Positions 1 to 11,521 of a stretch of 47,201 nucleotides of DNA are shown here, piece after piece. Within the stretch, counting starts at the first letter, position 1, and each line of letters begins with the position of its first letter. Source of the DNA: Candidatus Lightella neohaematopini (lineage in GTDB: Bacteria > Pseudomonadota > Gammaproteobacteria > Enterobacterales > Enterobacteriaceae). The notes below the pieces were generated by a model, which saw only the letters and a list, made by a program, of their open reading frames with translations, did no database searches and was not told the DNA's origin. Position numbers and translations under genes: made by a program. The stretch is from NCBI GenBank assembly GCA_025728545.1, contig JAOBJL010000004.1, forward strand, positions 1 to 47,201, read 5' to 3'.

Positions 1-54
1 AATAATTTGTGTAAACACTCAAAGTATACTTATTACTTATTACTACTTAATAAG

Positions 55-1634
<1,580 letters not shown>

Positions 1635-1737
1635 CTTCAAAATAATAATACAAAATAATAAATAATTAATTATTTATATATTTTAGTATCATTATCTAAA
1701 TACTACATTATTGACCTTGAGTGCCTACACAATTTAT

Positions 1738-1748
1738 TGTTAAAGAAC
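1738..1748 (-). promoter_or_regulatory. rRNA leader boxA antitermination element, copy 1
   Basis: On the reverse strand this reads GTTCTTTAACA, close to the enterobacterial rrn leader boxA (TGCTCTTTAACA). It is followed by GTGTAGGCACTCA, which resembles the conserved E. coli leader after boxA. In E. coli boxA recruits the NusB/NusE antitermination complex. Retention here suggests rRNA antitermination still operates. Confidence 0.75.
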
Positions 1749-1767
1749 ATACTTAATTAAGTAAAAA

Positions 1768-1795
1768 AGCGTACACTGTTTTTTTATTATGTCAA
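1768..1795 (-). promoter_or_regulatory. Candidate rRNA promoter, copy 1
   Basis: On the reverse strand a perfect -35 hexamer TTGACA (1790-1795) is followed after 16 bases by TACGCT (1768-1773) as a possible -10, about 20 bases upstream of boxA. The -35 match is strong and the -10 is weak. No second promoter in tandem was clear. The element is inside the repeat and is therefore shared by both 16S copies. Confidence 0.5.
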
Positions 1796-1829
1796 GTTGA
1801 TTTATTATAAATAATAATTAAGATTTATA

Positions 1830-2525
1830 TTATTTAATAATCATATCACTAAAAATATTTAGTGGGGCAATATTTTTATTTATATTAAAAAATTTTATTA
1901 TATTATGAATCATATTATATGGACCAGCTATATATAAATTATATTTTTTTATATTAATTTTATTTTGTTTTAATAAATCTAATACTGTTCCTGTTTTATC
2001 TTTCCATATGTTGTTATGATTTTCTACTATTAATTTAATATAAATATTATTTAGTTTATTATTAATTAATTTTAATTTGTTTAAATTATAAAAATCATAA
2101 ACATTTTTTACCCCCCAGTAAAGTATAATATGTTTATTAGGTTGTTTTTCAAAAATAGTAAATAATATAGATTGGGCATAAGAAAAACCAGTTCCTCCAA
2201 CTATTAACATAATTGGGTAATTATTGTTAGTCCTTAACCAAGCATTACCATGAGGTATATCTATTAGTATAGTTTTTTTATAAGATATATAACTAACTAT
2301 ATTAACTACTTTCTCATTAAATATCGATGATCCAATATGTAGTTCTATAAAATTCTTATTTAATGGTGATGATGCTAAAGAAAATGGATATTTATTATTA
2401 TCTATTAATAAGAATAAATATTGTCCTGCTATAAAATTAATATTATGTATTGATTTTAGACGTATTTGATAAACATACTTAGTAAGCTTTTTTAGTGAAT
2501 ACAATGTACATTGTATAATAGACAT
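1830..2525 (-). CDS. fre: NAD(P)H-flavin reductase
   Basis: Reduces free FMN, FAD or riboflavin with NAD(P)H; the reduced flavin is used for iron reduction and for rebuilding the diferric-tyrosyl cofactor of class Ia ribonucleotide reductase. The protein is 231 residues (E. coli Fre 233) and aligns along its length. It has the flavin-binding YPFSLAS at residues 46-52, ELHIG at about 61-65, and the NAD(P)H-binding GGTGFSYA at 110-117. The start at 2525 gives the conserved N-terminus. The stop codon (1830-1832) overlaps the end of the rRNA repeat by two bases, so nothing separates fre from the rRNA promoter region. The fadBA, pepQ, trkH and hemG genes that lie between fre and rrnA in E. coli are gone. 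Confidence 0.95.
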   Translation of the reverse strand: MSIIQCTLYSLKKLTKYVYQIRLKSIHNINFIAGQYLFLLIDNNKYPFSLASSPLNKNFIELHIGSSIFNEKVVNIVSYISYKKTILIDIPHGNAWLRTNNNYPIMLIVGGTGFSYAQSILFTIFEKQPNKHIILYWGVKNVYDFYNLNKLKLINNKLNNIYIKLIVENHNNIWKDKTGTVLDLLKQNKINIKKYNLYIAGPYNMIHNIIKFFNINKNIAPLNIFSDMIIK

Positions 2526-5500
2526 ATTATAGTTTAACTTTTATTATTTTTTTTATATTTAATTTTTCATATTTGATTAATTTTTTCTTTTACTTCTTTA
2601 TCATACTAATTAATTTACTTTATTTACAATTTACCTTCTTATATTGTTTATTAATAGTGTCAACACTTACTTTAGAATTAATATTAATCCTTTAAGTAGT
2701 AAGATCTAAGTAATCTATTAATGAATTATTTAATATTACTATATTTCTTATTAGATTAGTGTGTATTTATTATTTATACTACATTATTTTATTTATTAAT
2801 ATTTATATTATTACATATAATAATATACTTATTATACATAAATTATTTTAAAAATAACTAAATACCAATTGTAATTATTTTAATATGTCTAATATATTAT
2901 TTTTTATGTAAATTATCTATAATTTGTAAGAATATCTAACAAATAATAAACAAAAAAAATCTTTCATTTTTTGAAAATTATCTTAAGTTATTAGAATAGA
3001 TATTTCATTTAAAATTCTGCTGATTTTTTAATGATTTATCTAGAAGTATATTAGTATAAATAGAATGATAAATAATATTGTTTTCTTAATTATATATATA
3101 ACAGTTAATATTAAAAAATTATCTTTTTTACATAATGTTTTATATAATTATTATGAATAGTCTTATATATTTATTTAATCAGATTTTAAATATTTTTCTA
3201 AAATTATTTCTTCATTATTAGGTAATTATGAATATAAGATATGTATTTTACTAATTCTATTTTCTGTCTTTTTTAATAAACCAATAAAGGATATTCTGAT
3301 AATATATTTAGTAATAAAGTTAATATTAATATATTAATGATTAAATTAATTCTTATTACTACAGATACAAGAACTTTTATTATTATTTAATTGTTATCAT
3401 CTTTTAAAATCTAATACTTTATCTCTTTAATAAATATAACTTATTACAATTCTATTTTTTATCAACTACTTATTATTTATAAATTCTTAAATTTTATCTA
3501 TTATTTAATCCTTTTATTATATTAATATTTCAAGTGACTAATAATTTAATATTATTAAACTAATAATATGTAATATAAATGTCATTTAAATTAATATTTT
3601 AATTTTTTAACTAATTTCTAATATGGAGTTAATTTTATAATCTTTTTAGGTAAAATTAAATATTTAGTAAAATTTAGGTATTTCTTTTATTAGATTATAA
3701 AATTATTTAATAGAATTATTGATTACAAAAAACTATTAAATTACCTATATTAAGTAATTTTTACTTAAATTTAATTTTAATATAATTTTATTCATGAATA
3801 TAAAAAATTAAATGATAATAGAATACTATATTATCTTAGATTATTAAATAATAAAGTTTATTCTATTTTTAACTCATTTAAATACTTCTGTAATTTTAAA
3901 TAAATTAAATAAAATTTTGCTAAAAAAATATTTATAATAATAATTTTAAAATAAAATTTATAAATATAATAAATAATAAATTTTAAATCGTTAATATTTA
4001 TTTTTTTAATAACACTTATTCATGATTAATATATAACTGTATTGTTTTATGATAATTAAAATTAAAAATAATTATATTTTCTACTAAATAATATTAATTC
4101 TTTTTTATTTAAAAAATTTTAATATTCATAATTTATACTAGTATATTTTAGTTTATTTAGGTATATAATATTAGTTAATATATTATTTTAATATTTATTA
4201 TCGTGGGATAAATTATTAAGAATATTAGTCTAAGAAATGTTTATATTTCACACTCAGCTAATAGTTTCATAATTATACTATATTTTTTTTTAATTTTTTA
4301 TGTTATTTATTAGCATATAACATATATGTTTTATTATCATAAAAATTTTTATATAAATTAGAATATATTTTTGATACACGTAATATTTTATTACTTTTAA
4401 AAGTATTTTTTAATTTTATTTTATTTAATATTTCTATTAGTAGATTTAATTTATTTAATATAGTTCTTTCACATTCTAATATTATATCTTTTGATTTAAA
4501 TCTTTTAAAACTTAAAACAATAGTTATTATTAGTTTATTTATTACATATATAAGATTTATATTAATTTTAATAGTTAATATTTAGATATATAATTTTTTA
4601 TTATAATCTCTTTATTGTTTTTTAGATATACTATATATACTTGTGCATTAAAATTAATATTATTAATTTGTATTAAAAATTATTAAATTAAATATTAATA
4701 TTGATATTTATTATTAATTTTATATAACTAATTATAACTACTTTATTAGATTAATTAATAAAATACTATATTTAGTGGATAATATTCTATCCAAATTTTA
4801 TTCAAGTTAGTTATAATTTTTGTAATACTAATCTTAATCTTTTTACCTAAAAACCTATGTTACTCTTTTAAAAAAATAAAAAGATTACTTTAATAAAAAA
4901 ATTTAAGAATAAAAACTCATTTTTAGTATGAATTTACATAATTTGTAATAACTCATTATATGAGTAATTAATAATAACTATTTAATATTTTTATTAACAA
5001 TAATTATATTATATTCAACAAATTAGTTACTTTAAAAAAATATATTAATATTTAATTATACAAAAAAATAATATTAACTTAGATTTATTTTTATAATTTA
5101 CTATTTTATTTAAAATTAAAATAAATAAATAATAGTTATGATTATTATAATTAAATTTGTGAAAATAATTATTTTTAATAAAAACTATTATTTTATTAAA
5201 AGTTTTTAGTTTATTTAGGTAATTTATACTATAATAATTAATATAATATAATAAAAAAAATTAAATAATATTAATAATAGTTTTTATGGATTAAATTATT
5301 TAATATTTTTGTATTGATGTGTTAGTAAATAATATTAAATTTTATACTTTTTATGTATTGCTCCTAGTAATATTTATATAATTAACATTATTAAAAATTA
5401 ATATTAGTAATTATAGATTTTAGTTTTCCTTAATTTGAATGTGATTTAATAAATTTAACTAAATAATTATAATGATCTTTACTATTGGTAATAATTTTAC

Positions 5501-5976
5501 CAATTAATAATATAATATTGCATTAATAAATATCATAAATTTTATGAAAGGTATTAGTTATTAATTTTGAAAATTATAGAATCATAATTCTATTACCTAA
5601 TTTTAAAAAATCTTTTTTATAATACCTTAAACATAATTTATTTTTTCTAAAAAATTAATGTTTTTTAACTTCATATAATTTTTAACATATCAAAATTTAT
5701 ATCCATCAATATAATTTAACTATTATTATTAATTAATAATGATAATTAATATAATAAATTACTAATACTGTAATTTAATCTAGTATTTTTTCCTAACAAT
5801 TTGCATTATCATAATTTATTAATATTTTTATACATCCTATGTATTTATATAATATTATTCATTAGATTATATCTATTCATAATTTTATTAAAAATATTAA
5901 TAATTCTAATTTTTTATTTCTTAAGGAAAACATATAAACATTAATAAGTAATTTATTTTAAATTTTAATTATTCTA
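2526..5976. other. Gene desert of about 3.4 kb with decayed coding remnants
   Basis: No intact gene and no recognisable RNA gene was found here. The DNA is even poorer in G+C than the rest of the window and stop codons are dense in all frames, apart from a few stretches on the reverse strand (3175-3225, 4303-4581, 5430-5522) that still read like protein. I interpret it as one or more operons in late decay, on the same strand as the flanking fre and rpoH. A TTGACA at 2658-2663 (reverse strand), upstream of fre, has no well-spaced -10, so I do not call it a promoter. Confidence 0.7.
4303..4581 (-). pseudogene. Stop-free 92-codon remnant of an unidentified gene
   Basis: Reading the reverse strand from 4581 down to the stop at 4303-4305 gives 92 sense codons without a stop; an in-frame stop lies just upstream at 4582-4584. 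There is no start codon near the 5' end; the only ATG is close to the 3' end. The translation is Ile/Lys/Asn-rich, with a helical middle (CERTILNKLNLLIEILNK) and the tail KIYSNLYKNFYDNKTYMLYA. In DNA this rich in A+T a frame this long is very unlikely by chance, so it is probably the 3' end of a recently disrupted gene. I do not recognise the family. Confidence 0.5.
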
Positions 5977-6837
5977 TTACGATTCTATTTCTATACGAAT
6001 TTTACGCATTGCGTTTTTTTCTAATTGTCTTACTCGTTCTGCAGAAACACCATATTTATTAGCAAGTTCTTTTAAAGTAGTTCTGTTATTGTTATCTACT
6101 AACCAACGAGCATAAATAATATCTCTACTTCTTTTATCCAATCTATTTAATGCTTTATTTAACTTATTAGAAGCATGAATATCCCAATTATTTTTTTCTA
6201 TTGTATCTGTAAAATCTGATGATTTATCACATAAATGAAATATTGGATAATATGATGTTTGATTATTTTGATTATCATCTTCTGAATTAAAATCTACAGT
6301 CATATCTTTCATAGACATTCTTGATTCCATTTCAATAACATCTTTTTTGGATACACCTAATTTTTTAGCGATAATATTTAATTCATTCCTATTTAACCAT
6401 TTAATATGTTGTTTTGTTCTACGTAAATTAAAAAATAACTTTCTTTGTGCTTTTGTAGTAGCTACTTTAACTATACGCCAATTTCTTAAAACATATTCAT
6501 GTATTTCTGCTTTAATCCAATGAATAGCGAAAGATACTAATCTCACTCCTATTTCTGGATTAAACCTATACACTGCTTTCATTAACCCTATATTACCTTC
6601 TTGAATTAAATCAGATTGCAATAATCCATAACCAGAGTAACTACGTGCTATATGTATAATAAATCTTAAATGTGATAATATTAGTTTTTTAGCTGCTTCT
6701 AAATTTCTATCAAAATAAAACTGTTTAGCCAATTCATATTCCTCTTTTGCAGTTAATATTGGATAAGAATTAGCAATTCTTATATAATTATCTATACTAC
6801 CTGATGAGTTAATTAAATACTTATTTTTTTTATTCAT
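5977..6837 (-). CDS. rpoH: RNA polymerase heat-shock sigma factor sigma-32
   Basis: Directs RNA polymerase to heat-shock promoters (chaperones and proteases). At 286 residues it matches the E. coli length (284). Region 2 carries the core-binding [16 protein letters not shown] at 74-89 and the following promoter-melting segment with [15 protein letters not shown]. The RpoH-specific box [10 protein letters not shown] is at 131-140. Region 4 ends in the helix-turn-helix [18 protein letters not shown]. In E. coli the order is ftsY-ftsE-ftsX-rpoH; here rpoH follows ftsY directly with a 61-base gap, so ftsE and ftsX have been lost. Downstream lies the gene desert. Retaining a second sigma factor is typical of symbionts that depend on chaperones. 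Confidence 0.97.
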   Translation of the reverse strand: MNKKNKYLINSSGSIDNYIRIANSYPILTAKEEYELAKQFYFDRNLEAAKKLILSHLRFIIHIARSYSGYGLLQSDLIQEGNIGLMKAVYRFNPEIGVRLVSFAIHWIKAEIHEYVLRNWRIVKVATTKAQRKLFFNLRRTKQHIKWLNRNELNIIAKKLGVSKKDVIEMESRMSMKDMTVDFNSEDDNQNNQTSYYPIFHLCDKSSDFTDTIEKNNWDIHASNKLNKALNRLDKRSRDIIYARWLVDNNNRTTLKELANKYGVSAERVRQLEKNAMRKIRIEIES

Positions 6838-6898
6838 TTACTTTATTGATTTAAATAATAATTAATTTAACAGATAATAAATATATATTAATATTTTA

Positions 6899-7801
6899 TT
6901 AATCAAATAAAGCATTTACAAACCTATTAGGTTCAAATAATTGTAAATCGTCAATACAATCTCCAGTACTTATAAATCTTAATGGTATATTAAACATGTT
7001 TGATATATTAAATATCATACTACCTTTAGTAGTGCTATCCAATTTAGTTAATATTATTCCATTAATATTTAAATACTTATGAAAATTAGTGACTTGATTA
7101 ATAGCATTTCGACCAGTATTAGCATCTATTACTAAAATTATTTCGAAAATGTTATTATTAGTTAATTTATTTATTATTGCAATAATTTTCTGTAATTCAT
7201 TCATTAAAAATAATTTATTTTGTAATCTACCAGCTGTATCTATTACAACTAAATCAATTTGTTTTGCTTGAGCTGATTTAATTGCGTCAAACACTAATGA
7301 TCCTGAATCAGATCCAATGTTTTGTGATATTACTGGTATAGATATATTTTTACCTATAATTCTTAATTGTTCTATAGCTGCTAATCTGAAAGTATCACCA
7401 GCTACTAATAATATTTTTTTATTTTGTTTTTTATAAAACCATGATATTTTACCGGCAGTAGTAGTTTTTCCAACTCCATTAATACCAACTAATAAAATTA
7501 TAAATGGTTTATATTTAGAAAAAACTATTGGCTTACTAATAGGTTTTAATAAATTTACCATTTGTTCTTTCACTATTGGAAATATATTTTTTTTGTTAAG
7601 ATTATATCTATTAATTCCTTTTATAATATTTTTTACTACATCAATGTTTATATCAGAGTTAATTAAATTATATTCAAGTTTTTTTAATACATCATCTTTT
7701 TTATCTTTAATAATAAAGATATCTTTAATATTGCTTATTAATTTTTCTTTAGTTTTTCTTAAACTAAATTTTAATTTTTTCAATAAACTTATATTTGTCA
7801 T
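6899..7801 (-). CDS. ftsY: Signal recognition particle receptor FtsY (NG domain only)
   Basis: SRP receptor GTPase that docks ribosome-SRP complexes at the inner membrane. It has 300 residues against 497 in E. coli: the acidic N-terminal A domain is missing and only the four-helix N domain and GTPase G domain remain. Visible motifs are the P-loop GINGVGKTT (106-114), VAGDTFRLAAIEQL (133-146), DTAGR (188-192) and TKLD (252-255), plus the C-terminal closing loop near FEPNRFV. The NG core is the catalytic unit in the family, so function is plausible. It precedes rpoH on the same strand and is divergent from rsmD, which is also its neighbour in E. coli. Confidence 0.96.
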   Translation of the reverse strand: MTNISLLKKLKFSLRKTKEKLISNIKDIFIIKDKKDDVLKKLEYNLINSDINIDVVKNIIKGINRYNLNKKNIFPIVKEQMVNLLKPISKPIVFSKYKPFIILLVGINGVGKTTTAGKISWFYKKQNKKILLVAGDTFRLAAIEQLRIIGKNISIPVISQNIGSDSGSLVFDAIKSAQAKQIDLVVIDTAGRLQNKLFLMNELQKIIAIINKLTNNNIFEIILVIDANTGRNAINQVTNFHKYLNINGIILTKLDSTTKGSMIFNISNMFNIPLRFISTGDCIDDLQLFEPNRFVNALFD

Positions 7802-7910
7802 ATTTATTAGTACCTATGTCAGGATTATAATTATTAAATGATTAATGAATTGTTAAAATAGTAATAAATGACGTTATTTTAACATAACATATAGTATTAA
7901 TAAAAAAAAT

Positions 7911-8474
7911 ATGAAAATAAAAAAAAATAAAATAGTTATTACTGGTGGATATTTAAAAGGTAGAATAATTAAAACTATTAATCATCCATTAATTAAGCCT
8001 ACCACTAATTTTAGTAGACAAATTTTATTTAATTGGTTAAACAAAATAATAATTAATGCCAATTGTTTAGATTGCTTCGCTGGTAGTGGTATATTATCAT
8101 TTGAAGCTATATCACGAAAAGCTTATCATATAACTTTATTAGAAAATAACTTTTTTATTTTTAGGCAATTATTATATAATAGAAATAGTTTATCTATAAA
8201 ACTAGCAAGTATTAATTATACTAATGCATTAACATGGTTAAATAATACTAATAAATTATTTGATATAATTTTCATTGATCCTCCGTTCAAAAGTAATTTA
8301 ATTAATAGAACCATTGATATAATAAATAAAAGAAATATATTATCTAGTTTTTCTTTAATCTATATAGAATCTAAAGTTTTAACAAATATAAATATACCTA
8401 GTACATGGATATTATATAAGCAAAAATTAACTAAACATATAGCTTATAGATTATATTATAGAGCAATTAAATAA
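7911..8474 (+). CDS. rsmD: 16S rRNA (guanine-966-N2)-methyltransferase
   Basis: Methylates G966 of 16S rRNA in the assembled small subunit using S-adenosylmethionine. At 187 residues it is slightly shorter than the E. coli enzyme (198). The SAM-binding motif I LDCFAGSGILSFEA is at 53-66 and the catalytic motif IV DPPF at 123-126, as expected for an N2-guanine methyltransferase. The N-terminal GGYLKGR segment, typical of this family, is at 12-18. The gene is divergent from ftsY, the same neighbour pair as in E. coli. No strong ribosome-binding site is visible; the leader is almost all A. Confidence 0.93.
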   Translation: MKIKKNKIVITGGYLKGRIIKTINHPLIKPTTNFSRQILFNWLNKIIINANCLDCFAGSGILSFEAISRKAYHITLLENNFFIFRQLLYNRNSLSIKLASINYTNALTWLNNTNKLFDIIFIDPPFKSNLINRTIDIINKRNILSSFSLIYIESKVLTNINIPSTWILYKQKLTKHIAYRLYYRAIK

Positions 8475-8514
8475 TTAAAATAACTAAAGTATTTTTAGAT
8501 TAAATAATTTTACT

Positions 8515-8829
8515 TTATTTTTTTGACAAGTATGGAAATATGGTAACATTATCTGATAATTCAGATATACGAGCACTACCATTTTCTGTTACTATATCAA
8601 TACGAATTACAGCTTGTATAGGTACGTAACTTAAATTAACATCGCTGAATTCGGTTTTTAGTTTTTCTTCTGAAGGATCTACAACTAAACTATTGTTTTT
8701 ACTAAAGACAAATTTACTTATTTCTATAAATCCAAAAATTGAACTTTGGTGTAATTCACGAACAAAAAGTTGGTAATTCTTACCATTATTAATGAATTGT
8801 ATACGATAAATTGGTTTATCATTACTCAT
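8515..8829 (-). CDS. DUF1820 family protein
   Basis: A 104-residue soluble protein of unknown function. It resembles the small DUF1820 proteins that I recall from Pseudomonas and related gammaproteobacteria: IYRIQFINNGKNYQLFVREL at the N-terminus, GFIEISKFVF, then VDPSEEKLKTEF, VPIQAVIRID and a C-terminal NVTIFP. The assignment is from memory of the family pattern. I know of no E. coli homologue, so its presence between rsmD and pitA in an otherwise enterobacterial gene order is unexpected. It is transcribed alone, convergent with rsmD and divergent from pitA. No signal peptide, membrane segment or cysteine cluster is visible. Keeping it in a strongly reduced genome argues for a useful role. 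Confidence 0.72.
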   Translation of the reverse strand: MSNDKPIYRIQFINNGKNYQLFVRELHQSSIFGFIEISKFVFSKNNSLVVDPSEEKLKTEFSDVNLSYVPIQAVIRIDIVTENGSARISELSDNVTIFPYLSKK

Positions 8830-9181
8830 TTTGTAATATCTCCGACAATATTAAATTATTAATTTTTATTATTAGAAATAATTAACATGAATATAATTAA
8901 AAAATATTACAATAGTACCATGAATTAAAACATTGTATTTAATAATTTAGATTAATAATCATACTATGTTAAAATTCATATTGATCATTCACATAGTACC
9001 TATATATCATAACTTTGTAATTTATTATTAGTTGATATTAAATATATTATTTAGTACGATATTAGTTAGTTTTTAATTAATAAATAATTTAAATTTTTTT
9101 ATTTTTATTAATATTACCAATTAATAGTTATTTTGTTATTTAATAAATAGTTAGTAGTAATATTTAATATTTTGATTATAT
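8830..9181. other. Intergenic region between divergent genes, no feature recognised
   Basis: About 350 bases between the DUF1820 gene and pitA. It must contain the 5' signals of both divergent genes. I see AT-rich sequence with several TATAAT-like words, which are uninformative at this composition, and no palindromic operator, RNA structure or gene fragment that I can support. Confidence 0.5.
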
Positions 9182-10666
9182 ATGTTTCATATAATTAATA
9201 GTATCGAATTACCGATTTATGTGATATCCATTATTGCATTCATTCTTGTTTTAATATATGAAATAATTAATGGTTTTCATGACACAGCAAATGCAATAAC
9301 TACAGTTATTTATACTAATGCACTAAAAGTAAAAATAGCAGTTATTATGTCTGGTTTATTTAATTTCTATGGTGTAATATTTAGCGGACTTAGTGTAGCT
9401 TATGCTATTGTACATTTATTACCAATAGAATTATTAACTAATATTAATTCTGCACATGGATTAATTATGTTATTTTCTATGTTGTTATCAGCAATTATAT
9501 GGAATATTAGTACTTGGTATTTTGGATTACCTGCTTCTAGTTCACATACTTTAATTGGAGCTATTATTGGTGTAAGTATTACTAATTCAATTATTAATCA
9601 TCATTCCATATTAGAAGCACTAAACATACCTAAATTATTAGAAATATTTACTTCATTAGTTATTTCTCCATTTATTGGTTTTATATTGTCTATTTGTTTA
9701 ATTTTAATTTTAAAAATTTTTGTTTCTAATTACGGAAAATATAAAATTATATATTCAGTACCTACTAATAGTAGTAATTTATATTTACCAGAAAAGAAAC
9801 CTCCATTATGGTTAAAATTAATATTAGTTTTATCATCTGCAGGAGTTAGTTTTTCCCATGGAGCTAATGATGGACAAAAGGGTATAGGTTTAATTATGTT
9901 AATATTAATTAGTATTACACCAGTTAATTTTATTTTAAATATGAATACTAATAATTCTGATATTTTACATACTAAGTATGCTATTTTAGATTTAAAAAAT
10001 TTTTATAGCAATAAATGTATCTTAAACAGTAATTTATATAGTAAAAATAAAAAGAATTTTCTTTATTTTAGAAAAGAAAATAAATTTTATTGTAGTTCCA
10101 AAGTACTAGAGTACATAGAACATACTTATAATCTATTAAACAATTTAAGTAGTTATAATCAATTAAATAATAATCAAAGATTTTATTTACATAACTCATT
10201 AATAAATATTATTAATAATATTAATAAATTAGCAAAATTATCCAGTGTAAATGATTATGACAAAAAACTATTAATGAATATAAAAAATATTTTACTTAGT
10301 AACGTAGAATATGCTCCTAAATGGGTTATTACTACTATTGCTGTTGCTTTATCATTAGGTACTATGGTTGGTTGGAAAAGAATATCTGTTACTATAGGTG
10401 AAAGAATAGGAAAAAGTAATATGACATATGCACATGGATTTGTTACTCAAACTACTGCAGCGCTATCTATAGGAGTAGCTAGTTATACAGGGATGCCTGT
10501 GTCAACTACACATATAGTATCGTCGGCTATTATGGGAGTTATGTTAGTTGATGGTAAAGGAATACAACTAAATACAATTAAGAATATACTAATTACTTGG
10601 TTACTAACATTACCAATTTCTATATTAATATCTAGTATTTTATATTGGCTAATTACTAGTGTATAA
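9182..10666 (+). CDS. pitA: Low-affinity inorganic phosphate transporter
   Basis: Inner-membrane symporter importing metal-phosphate with protons. The 494 residues match E. coli PitA (499). The two repeated PD001131-type signatures are present: GFHDTANAITTVIYTNA near residue 32 and SHGANDGQKGIGLIM near 225. Other family blocks are FGLPASSSHTLIGAIIG, TMVGWKRISVTIGERIGK and SYTGMPVSTTHIVSS. A long hydrophilic cytoplasmic loop (about 255-375) between the membrane halves is kept but diverged and Asn/Lys-rich. E. coli also has pitA a short distance from rsmD, ftsY and rpoH, so this is an eroded ancestral block. It may be the main phosphate importer of the symbiont; no pst genes are in view. Confidence 0.95.
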   Translation: MFHIINSIELPIYVISIIAFILVLIYEIINGFHDTANAITTVIYTNALKVKIAVIMSGLFNFYGVIFSGLSVAYAIVHLLPIELLTNINSAHGLIMLFSMLLSAIIWNISTWYFGLPASSSHTLIGAIIGVSITNSIINHHSILEALNIPKLLEIFTSLVISPFIGFILSICLILILKIFVSNYGKYKIIYSVPTNSSNLYLPEKKPPLWLKLILVLSSAGVSFSHGANDGQKGIGLIMLILISITPVNFILNMNTNNSDILHTKYAILDLKNFYSNKCILNSNLYSKNKKNFLYFRKENKFYCSSKVLEYIEHTYNLLNNLSSYNQLNNNQRFYLHNSLINIINNINKLAKLSSVNDYDKKLLMNIKNILLSNVEYAPKWVITTIAVALSLGTMVGWKRISVTIGERIGKSNMTYAHGFVTQTTAALSIGVASYTGMPVSTTHIVSSAIMGVMLVDGKGIQLNTIKNILITWLLTLPISILISSILYWLITSV

Positions 10667-10836
10667 AGAATAATTTAAATTATTTATAATTTTCACAAAT
10701 ATTATTAATTTTAATTTAAATTTTTATTTTAAGAATACTATTAATTTAATTTTAATAAAAAATTACTTTATAATAATTATTAATGATGTATTATATTAAA
10801 ATTAGATATGAATTAATTATATAATTAGGAAAATAT

Positions 10837-11499
10837 ATGTTTGAATTAATTAAAGCAATTGGTTTTGGTTTAATGATATTACTACCTTTGGTTAATCCTT
10901 TAACTACTGTAGCTTTATTTTTAGGATTATGTAAAAATATGACATTAGAAGAGCGTAATTATCAAGCTAGAATGGCTTCAATTTATGTATTTATTATAAT
11001 GTTAGTAGCTTTTTATGCTGGTACATCGGTAATGAATACTTTTGGTATATCTATCTCAGGATTACGTATAGCTGGAGGATTAATTATTTCTTTTATCGGA
11101 TTTCGTATGTTATTTCCCACACAAAATGATGAATACAATTTATCTTTAAGTGATAATAAAGTAAGTAATATTAAAGTTAGCAATATTGCTTTTGTTCCAT
11201 TAGCTATGCCAAGTACAGCAGGACCAGGTACTATTGCTATGATTATTAGTTGGGTATCAACAGTTCATAACAATGTTTACTTTTCACCATGGATTAATAC
11301 AGTAGCTCCAGCATTATTATTTATTACTATTAGTTTTATAGTATGGATAGTATTAAGAAGTTCTAGCGCTATTATGCATATAATTGGTAGTAATGGTATA
11401 GAAGCTATTTCTCGTTTAGTTGGTTTTTTATTAGTTTGTATGGGGGTACAATTTATAATAAATGGAATTGTAGAAGTAATTAATAATTATCATATTTAA
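10837..11499 (+). CDS. marC: MarC family inner-membrane protein
   Basis: Integral membrane protein of the UPF0056/MarC family, whose function is not established; the old link to multiple antibiotic resistance was not upheld. The 220 residues match E. coli MarC (221) better than its paralogue YhgN. Matching blocks are [17 protein letters not shown] near the N-terminus, [40 protein letters not shown] and [16 protein letters not shown] at the C-terminus. Six hydrophobic segments are visible. An AGGA sequence about 10 bases before the ATG is a plausible ribosome-binding site. The next small gene follows by 22 bases on the same strand and may be co-transcribed. Confidence 0.92.
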   Translation: MFELIKAIGFGLMILLPLVNPLTTVALFLGLCKNMTLEERNYQARMASIYVFIIMLVAFYAGTSVMNTFGISISGLRIAGGLIISFIGFRMLFPTQNDEYNLSLSDNKVSNIKVSNIAFVPLAMPSTAGPGTIAMIISWVSTVHNNVYFSPWINTVAPALLFITISFIVWIVLRSSSAIMHIIGSNGIEAISRLVGFLLVCMGVQFIINGIVEVINNYHI

Positions 11500-11521
11500 T
11501 TACCTAATAATTTATTACTAT

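Noticed and set aside
2630..2663. Promoter for fre with a perfect TTGACA on the reverse strand
   Set aside because: The nearest TATAAG is only 14 bases away and no properly spaced -10 exists.
2526..5976. CRISPR array, tandem repeats or replication origin in the gene desert
   Set aside because: No regularly spaced repeats, DnaA-box clusters or iterons were seen; the apparent repetition is simple A/T richness.
7593..7841. Hydrophobic open frame antisense to ftsY that looks like a small membrane protein
   Set aside because: It is the complement of Lys/Asn-rich ftsY codons, which always read as Phe/Ile/Leu on the other strand.
8515..8829. Initial guess of SecB for the small gene after rsmD
   Set aside because: Length (104) and motifs do not fit SecB (155 residues); the DUF1820 pattern fits much better.
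10837..11499. YhgN as the identity of the MarC-family gene, given the nearby pitA and rsmD
   Set aside because: Length (220) and sequence blocks match E. coli MarC almost residue by residue and not YhgN.
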